This document shows, piece after piece, positions 56,251-64,000 of a DNA stretch of 64,000 nucleotides (position 1 is its first letter; each line of letters begins with the position of its first letter). Position numbers and translations under genes: made by a program. The notes under the pieces were generated by a model. The model was not told where the DNA came from. It ran no database searches and saw only the letters and a list, made by a program, of their open reading frames with translations. Source of the stretch: Variovorax sp. CF313 (GTDB lineage Bacteria > Pseudomonadota > Gammaproteobacteria > Burkholderiales > Burkholderiaceae_C); NCBI RefSeq assembly GCF_000282635.1, contig NZ_AKIW01000033.1:62001-126000 (forward strand), in the 5' to 3' direction.

Positions 56251-56562
56251 TCAGCCGCGCTTTTCGGCGTTGCGCTTGCGCGTGGCGGCGGCCTTCTTCG
56301 CCGAGGCCGAGCGTTCGGCCGCGGTGCGGTGGGCGGCGGCAGCGCCGCCCAGGCGCCCGCCCTTGCGCGAGGGGCCGTGGTTCTCTGCCTTGCCGCGGCC
56401 GGAACCCGACTTCTTGCCGCCGCCTGTCTCGGCGTTCACCGTGGCCCAGGCGCGGCGCTCGGCCTCGCCCCTGCCCACACCGCGGTGCTCGTAGCCCTCT
56501 TCGATGTGTTCGGCCTTTCGCTTCTGCTTGTCCGTGTAGGACGACTTGTCGCCTCTTGGCAT
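56251..56562 (-). CDS. Small basic protein ('plasmid stabilization'-type)
   Basis: A 103-residue Lys/Arg/Gly/Ala-rich protein starting MPRGDKSSYTDKQKRKAEHI, with EEGYEHRGVGRGEAERRAW and a C-terminal Ala/Lys tail (ASAKKAAATRKRNAEKR). The N-terminal pattern is common to chromosomal proteins annotated as plasmid stabilization proteins, but I see no toxin-antitoxin partner. The basic tail resembles histone-like or DNA-binding tails. The role is not established. Confidence 0.75.
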   Translation of the reverse strand: MPRGDKSSYTDKQKRKAEHIEEGYEHRGVGRGEAERRAWATVNAETGGGKKSGSGRGKAENHGPSRKGGRLGGAAAAHRTAAERSASAKKAAATRKRNAEKRG

Positions 56563-56801
56563 GGCATTGCTCCTGCTGCTCCTGCGGGTTGAGAAGCCCC
56601 CCATGCTGGGCGCACGGCGCGCGCAAGGGGTAAGAAGACGCACGCGCTGCGCGTCAGCGAAGTCTGTCTTGCGCCCCATGGCGTGCGTCGGCCGGCTGCC
56701 GCGCGGCTTGGACGACGCACGGGGTCGGTCCGTTCCCACAGGCATCCTCCATCGGCCGCAGGACAAATGGATGTCTTGTCCACCCCTACCCAGGAAGCCC
56801 C
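56563..56801. other. Intergenic region, nothing recognised
   Basis: About 240 bp between two small divergent genes. I see no gene or clear hairpin terminator; it should hold promoters for both. Confidence 0.3.
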
Positions 56802-57014
56802 ATGACGAGCCACAGGCAGCACCCGAAACACAACCCCGACGCCATCACCACCGACGAGCACGACACCGTGCCCACGCAGCACAACAAGGCGGGCAATCAG
56901 CCCGCCACGCCAAGGAACGAGCCGCGCCGCACGCCGGAAAGCCGGCACGACCGCGAGAGTCACGTCGGCGCAGGCAACCAGCTGCAGGCGCGCCGCGGCG
57001 GCGGCACGCGATGA
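56802..57014 (+). CDS. Small hydrophilic hypothetical protein
   Basis: A 70-residue ORF rich in His, Asn, Arg and Pro with no hydrophobic core (starts MTSHRQHPKHNPDAITTDEH). AGGAAG lies 5 nt before the ATG, which supports translation. The composition suggests an intrinsically disordered protein. It converges on the AlkB-like gene. No homologue is recognised. Confidence 0.5.
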   Translation: MTSHRQHPKHNPDAITTDEHDTVPTQHNKAGNQPATPRNEPRRTPESRHDRESHVGAGNQLQARRGGGTR

Positions 57015-57023
57015 CGGCCGCGA

Positions 57024-57653
57024 TCACGGCCCAGGCGATCTTCTTCGCGTGCGCAGCGTGATCGAATAGCGCAATGCCTCGGTCGGCGCGATGGCGTGTT
57101 GCCACGCCCACCGTGCCGGACCGCGCAGCATGTAGATCGAGCGCGGCTCGACAAGAAACTCCAGCGAACTCGGTCGCGAGGCCGCCGCGCCGGGCGCATA
57201 CGGCCTGAACTGCATGACCGCATCGCCGAGCAGCGAGATGCCGACGATGTCCTCGAAGTCCGGTACGTCGCGGTGCCAGCCGAGCGGCGTGCCAGGCCGG
57301 TATTCGGCGATGAGCATGTGGGCGAGGTCTTCGGGCGCGAGGGCGGCCCATGCGGCCGCCCTCGCCCGCAATGGGTGAAGCACCACGGGCAGCGGCGGGC
57401 CGGGCTTGAGGCGGTTGGTGTCGAAGTCGTAGCTGCCGCCGAAGCTGGTGCCGCGCCGCCGCGCCGTGTATTCCTTGTAGCGCATCTCCCTGAGCGGCAG
57501 GCCCTGGACGATGCGCAGCAACGCCGCCTCTTCTTCGGGCGACAGGAACCCGCTTTCATAGCGCAGTCCCTCGATGGCGGCCACGGGCGCCTCGCCGAAC
57601 AGGTCAGGCTGGCCGGCGTGTTCGAGGCGTCTAGCTGCGCGCATCTTCTTCAT
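57024..57653 (-). CDS. AlkB-like 2-oxoglutarate/Fe(II) dioxygenase
   Basis: A 209-residue AlkB-family protein that should reverse alkyl lesions on nucleic acids or act on related substrates. The iron ligands are His127 and Asp129 (GWHRDV) and His186 (WAWQHAI); Arg195 and Arg201 in RYSITLRTRR bind 2-oxoglutarate. Its start lies inside the 3' end of the helicase gene (overlap about 23 nt), so the two are co-transcribed and presumably share SOS control from the LexA-like box. Confidence 0.9.
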   Translation of the reverse strand: MKKMRAARRLEHAGQPDLFGEAPVAAIEGLRYESGFLSPEEEAALLRIVQGLPLREMRYKEYTARRRGTSFGGSYDFDTNRLKPGPPLPVVLHPLRARAAAWAALAPEDLAHMLIAEYRPGTPLGWHRDVPDFEDIVGISLLGDAVMQFRPYAPGAAASRPSSLEFLVEPRSIYMLRGPARWAWQHAIAPTEALRYSITLRTRRRSPGP

Positions 57654-59958
57654 CGCCTCCGCCCAGTTGCACATGCCACCAGCGCGGCAGCAGCTCCCGG
57701 ATTTCTGCACGCGCGAAGCGGTCGTCGAGCAGGTGCAGCACGCCACGGTCCTGCTCGGTGCGGATCACGCGGCCGGCCGCCTGCACCACCTTCTGCAGGC
57801 CCGGGTACAGGTAGGTGTACTCGTAGCCCTTGCCGAAGCGCGTCTGCATGCGCTCGCGCGTGATCTCGTTGAGTTCGTTGTACTGCGGCAGGCCCAGGCT
57901 GGCCACGAAGGCGCCGATCAGGCGGCTTCCCGGCAGGTCGATGCCCTCGCCGAACGCGCCGCCGAGCACCGCAAAGCCGATGCCTTGCCCGCCCTCCTCG
58001 AAGCGCGCGATGAAGCCGTGGCGGTCGGCCTCGCGCATGCCGCGCGTCTGCGCCCATACCGGCACGCCAGGATGCCGCAGCGAGAAGGCGGCGCAGGCTT
58101 TCTCGAGGTAGTCGAAGCTGCTGAAGAAGGCCAGGTAGTTGCCGGGCAGCCGCTCGAACTGCGCGCCGATGATGTCCGCCACGTTGCGCAGCGACCCCGC
58201 ACGGTCGCGGAAGCGCGTCGACACATGCATCGCCACCTCGACGCGCAGCTGCTGGCTGTTGAAGGGCGAGGCCACGTCGAGCAGCGCGGTGCCTTCGGGC
58301 AGGCCGAGCGCATCGCGGTAGAACTCGAAGGGCGACAGCGTGCCCGAGAAGCAGGTGACCGACACCGCATCGCCGAAGCGCGCCTCCAGGAATGGCGCCG
58401 GCACGAGGTTGCGAATGGCGAGGCCGCGATCCTGCTGCGCCGCACCCAGCGTGCGCTCGAACACCGAGTGGTCGCCGAAGGCCTCGGCCAGCCGGGCGAA
58501 GTGCAGCGCGTCGAAGAAGAAGCGCTGCAGCGGCCCCTGCGAAGCATCGGGCGTGGCGGCGAAGTACTCGGCCATGGCGGTGTTGGCAGCCTGCAGGGTG
58601 CGCAGGAAGCGCTCGGGAATCTCGTCGCCGGTTTCGTAGTCGGCCACCTGGGCCTGCTGCACCGTGTCCCATTCGCGGAACAGCCGGGCCAGCGGATCGC
58701 GCAGCGCGGCCGGCGCGACTCGGTGCGCCTCTTCGAGCGCCGCGCCTTCGAGCTGCGCGGTGTACATGCCGCGCGAGCGCTCCAGCAGGTTGTGGGCCTC
58801 GTCCACCAGCACGGCCACGCGCCAGTCGGCGTCGCGCATGGTGGCGTAGAGGAAGGCGCTGCTGTCGAAGTAGTAGTTGTAGTCACCGACGATGGCGTCG
58901 GCCCAGTGCGCCATTTCCTGCGCGAGGAAATAGGGGCACACCTCGTGCACGAGCGCGATGTGGCGCAAGGCTTCGCGGTCGAGCCACGCCACCTGCGCGG
59001 CCTGCTCGCGTGCGGCCGGCAGGCGGTCGTAGAAGCCCCTGGCGAGCGGGCAGGCATCGCCGTGGCAGGCGCGGTCGGGGTATTCGCAGACCTTCTCGCG
59101 GGCGGCGAGTTCGAGCACGCGCAGCCGGCCCTGGCCCTGCCCCCTGTCGAGCACGCGCAGCGCGTCGAGCGCCACCGGGCGGCCGGAGGTCTTGGCGGTG
59201 AGGAAGAACACCTTGTCGATCCTGCGCGCGGCGCGGGCCTTGAGCAGCGGGAAGATGGTGGCCAGCGTCTTGCCGATGCCCGTGGGTGCCTGCGTCATGA
59301 GGCAGCGCCCGCCCATGGCCGCGCGGTAGACGGCCTCGGCCAGTTCGCGCTGGCCCGTGCGGAAGTTGCGATGCGGAAATTCGAGCCGGGCCAATGTTTC
59401 GTCGAGCGCGGCGCGGTGGCCGGCTTCACTCGCGGCCCAGGCGCTGTAGCGGCCGCACAGCAGTTCGAAGTGCTCCCGCAGCGCTTCGCGGGTGTGATGC
59501 TCTTCGAGCACCGTCTCGTCGCCGGTGGCGAGGTCGAGGTACACCAGCGCCACCGTCATTTCGTCGTGGCCGTCCAGCTCGCACAGCATCCAGCCGTAAG
59601 TGCGGGCCTGCGCCCAGTGCAGCGCGCGGTGGTTGCCGCGAATGGCGTCGAAATCGCCGCGGAAGGTTTTTATCTCTTCGACGCGGGCCTTGCGCGCTTC
59701 GTAGCCGTCGGCCCGGCCGCGCACCCGGACCGCACCGCAAGTGGCTTCGAGCCCGACTTCGCAGGCGTAGTGCTCGGGATCGCGCCGGTGCTGCACCAGC
59801 GCGTGGCCTGCCATGCCTTCGAGCGCGCTGGGCGCGGGCACGAACCGCAGGTCGAGGTCGCCCGCCTTCGCACCGAAGGCGCACAGGGCCTTGACGGAAA
59901 CGACATGTGCGGCAACGGTGGCCGCATCATTCTGCGGATTGGAGGGTGTGGCGCCCAT
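57631..59958 (-). CDS. DinG/XPD-type DNA helicase with N-terminal nuclease-like domain
   Basis: A 775-residue superfamily-2 helicase. Residues about 45-130 look like a PD-(D/E)XK nuclease: Asp84 in GRADG, Glu95-x-Lys97, and Gln117/Tyr121 in HWAQARTYGWML. The helicase part has Walker A APTGIGKT (Lys230), four Cys for a putative Fe-S cluster (291, 298, 303, 341), DEAH 386-389, and a late QAAGRVIRTEQDRG (motif VI). Fe-S plus DEAH fits DinG/XPD. A CTGT-N8-ACAG box just upstream suggests LexA control, as for E. coli dinG. Confidence 0.88.
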   Translation of the reverse strand: MGATPSNPQNDAATVAAHVVSVKALCAFGAKAGDLDLRFVPAPSALEGMAGHALVQHRRDPEHYACEVGLEATCGAVRVRGRADGYEARKARVEEIKTFRGDFDAIRGNHRALHWAQARTYGWMLCELDGHDEMTVALVYLDLATGDETVLEEHHTREALREHFELLCGRYSAWAASEAGHRAALDETLARLEFPHRNFRTGQRELAEAVYRAAMGGRCLMTQAPTGIGKTLATIFPLLKARAARRIDKVFFLTAKTSGRPVALDALRVLDRGQGQGRLRVLELAAREKVCEYPDRACHGDACPLARGFYDRLPAAREQAAQVAWLDREALRHIALVHEVCPYFLAQEMAHWADAIVGDYNYYFDSSAFLYATMRDADWRVAVLVDEAHNLLERSRGMYTAQLEGAALEEAHRVAPAALRDPLARLFREWDTVQQAQVADYETGDEIPERFLRTLQAANTAMAEYFAATPDASQGPLQRFFFDALHFARLAEAFGDHSVFERTLGAAQQDRGLAIRNLVPAPFLEARFGDAVSVTCFSGTLSPFEFYRDALGLPEGTALLDVASPFNSQQLRVEVAMHVSTRFRDRAGSLRNVADIIGAQFERLPGNYLAFFSSFDYLEKACAAFSLRHPGVPVWAQTRGMREADRHGFIARFEEGGQGIGFAVLGGAFGEGIDLPGSRLIGAFVASLGLPQYNELNEITRERMQTRFGKGYEYTYLYPGLQKVVQAAGRVIRTEQDRGVLHLLDDRFARAEIRELLPRWWHVQLGGGDEEDARS

Positions 59959-59967
59959 CTGGCAATG

Positions 59968-59983
59968 CTGTATGAATTCACAG
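59968..59983. promoter_or_regulatory. LexA-like SOS box
   Basis: CTGT-ATGAATTC-ACAG exactly matches the CTGT-N8-ACAG core of the proteobacterial LexA operator. It starts 10 bp upstream of the helicase ATG and overlaps a possible - strand -10 hexamer (TATACT, complement of 59982-59987). It would place the helicase and the downstream AlkB-like gene under SOS control. The hybrid-kinase gene diverges 118 bp away. Confidence 0.7.
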
Positions 59984-60100
59984 TATAGCCACAGGGGTGC
60001 CGACGATAAGGCTTCCTCGCGCACGTCAAAATTGCGACGGGTCCTTCTCCGACAGGGCCCCCCCGATTTATCGGCAAGACTCGATAGGTTTTGCTTACAA

Positions 60101-63606
<3,506 letters not shown>

Positions 63607-63610
<4 letters not shown>

Positions 63611-64000
63611 CCACACGCCCCGGCACATCGCAGGCTGCGCAGACGCCGCCGCTGCACCCGCTGAGCGACACGGAGATCGAGCTGCGCCTGCTGATGGAAG
63701 CCATTTACCTGAAGTACAGCTACGACTTCCGCAACTACACCGTGGCCTCGCAGAAGCGCCGCGTGCTGCATGCGCTCGAGCAACTCGGGCTGCCGAGCAT
63801 CTCGGCGCTGCAGGAACGGGTGCTGCGCGAGCCATTGCTGTTCGGCCGGCTGCTGCAGTTCCTGACGATCCCGGTGAGCGAGATGTTCCGCGACCCGGCC
63901 TACTTCCTGGCCTTGCGCGAGCATGTGGTGCCGATCCTGCACACCTACCCTTCCGTCAAGGTCTGGGTGGCGGGTTGCAGCACGGGCGAGGAAGTGTTCT
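63607..64000 (+). CDS. CheR-type protein-glutamate methyltransferase (3' partial)
   Basis: Starts with GTG overlapping the kinase stop and runs off the window. The 131 visible residues have the CheR N-terminal helical domain (YDFRNYTVASQKRRVLHALE), the loop FLTIPVSEMFRDPAYF, and the start of the AdoMet site VWVAGCSTGEE. It methylates glutamates of receptors. Coupling to a hybrid kinase rather than to a receptor is typical of CheR/CheB-containing alternative signalling clusters, but the rest is outside the window. Confidence 0.93.

Overview
The window is GC-rich, densely coded DNA with overlapping start/stop codons throughout. Gene content (biotin operon, fused amino-acid ABC transporter with flavin monooxygenases, MocR, LysR and AraC regulators, GFA protein, CFA synthase) suggests a beta-proteobacterium of the Burkholderiales, probably Comamonadaceae and perhaps Variovorax. 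That placement is from memory of such genomes; there is no rRNA here to confirm it.

Region 1 (1-28927, all + strand) is the most distinctive part. It opens inside a hybrid NRPS-PKS whose visible order is A(tail)-T-KS-AT-ACP-aminotransferase. An NRPS of order C-A-T-C-T follows, with no thioesterase, then an Sfp-type phosphopantetheinyl transferase and two alpha/beta-hydrolase-like proteins whose nucleophile elbows carry Arg and Cys instead of Ser. With only a 72-bp gap, a complete Wzx/Wzy-type exopolysaccharide (EPS) locus follows: Wza-like export lipoprotein, Wzc-like tyrosine autokinase, initiating sugar-phosphate transferase, GDP-fucose synthase, Wzy-like polymerase, three glycosyltransferases, a secreted fucosidase-like protein, Wzx-like flippase, GalE, an orphan LuxR-type response regulator and ManC. 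The gaps are so short that assembly line and polysaccharide genes could be one transcription unit.

Region 2 (28954-37859) is a mixed housekeeping and accessory stretch: DJ-1/PfpI protein, MocR regulator, DUF1330 and GFA proteins, a D-threonine aldolase-type PLP enzyme with a divergent LysR regulator, dodecin, an ArsC/low-molecular-weight-phosphatase-like protein with Ser in place of the catalytic Cys, and a PatZ-like acyl-CoA synthetase/acetyltransferase fusion.

Region 3 (37997-45736, - strand) is one operon ending in a strong terminator: three luciferase-like flavin monooxygenases, two paralogous periplasmic binding proteins, a fused permease-ATPase and a GNAT enzyme. It looks like a scavenging system for organosulfur or amino-acid-like compounds.

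Region 4 (45799-52602) holds a small P-loop kinase, GNAT, DHA2-type efflux pump, cyclopropane-fatty-acid synthase, a decayed cation-efflux (CDF) gene, and a divergent AraC regulator/aldo-keto reductase pair.

Region 5 (52585-64000) holds bioA-bioF-bioD, a Lys/Arg-rich small protein, an AlkB-like dioxygenase and a nuclease-helicase fusion under a LexA-like box, and a CHASE3-GAF hybrid histidine kinase with three receiver domains. The kinase is translationally coupled to a CheR methyltransferase cut by the window end. No tRNA, rRNA, CRISPR array, insertion sequence or phage gene was recognised.
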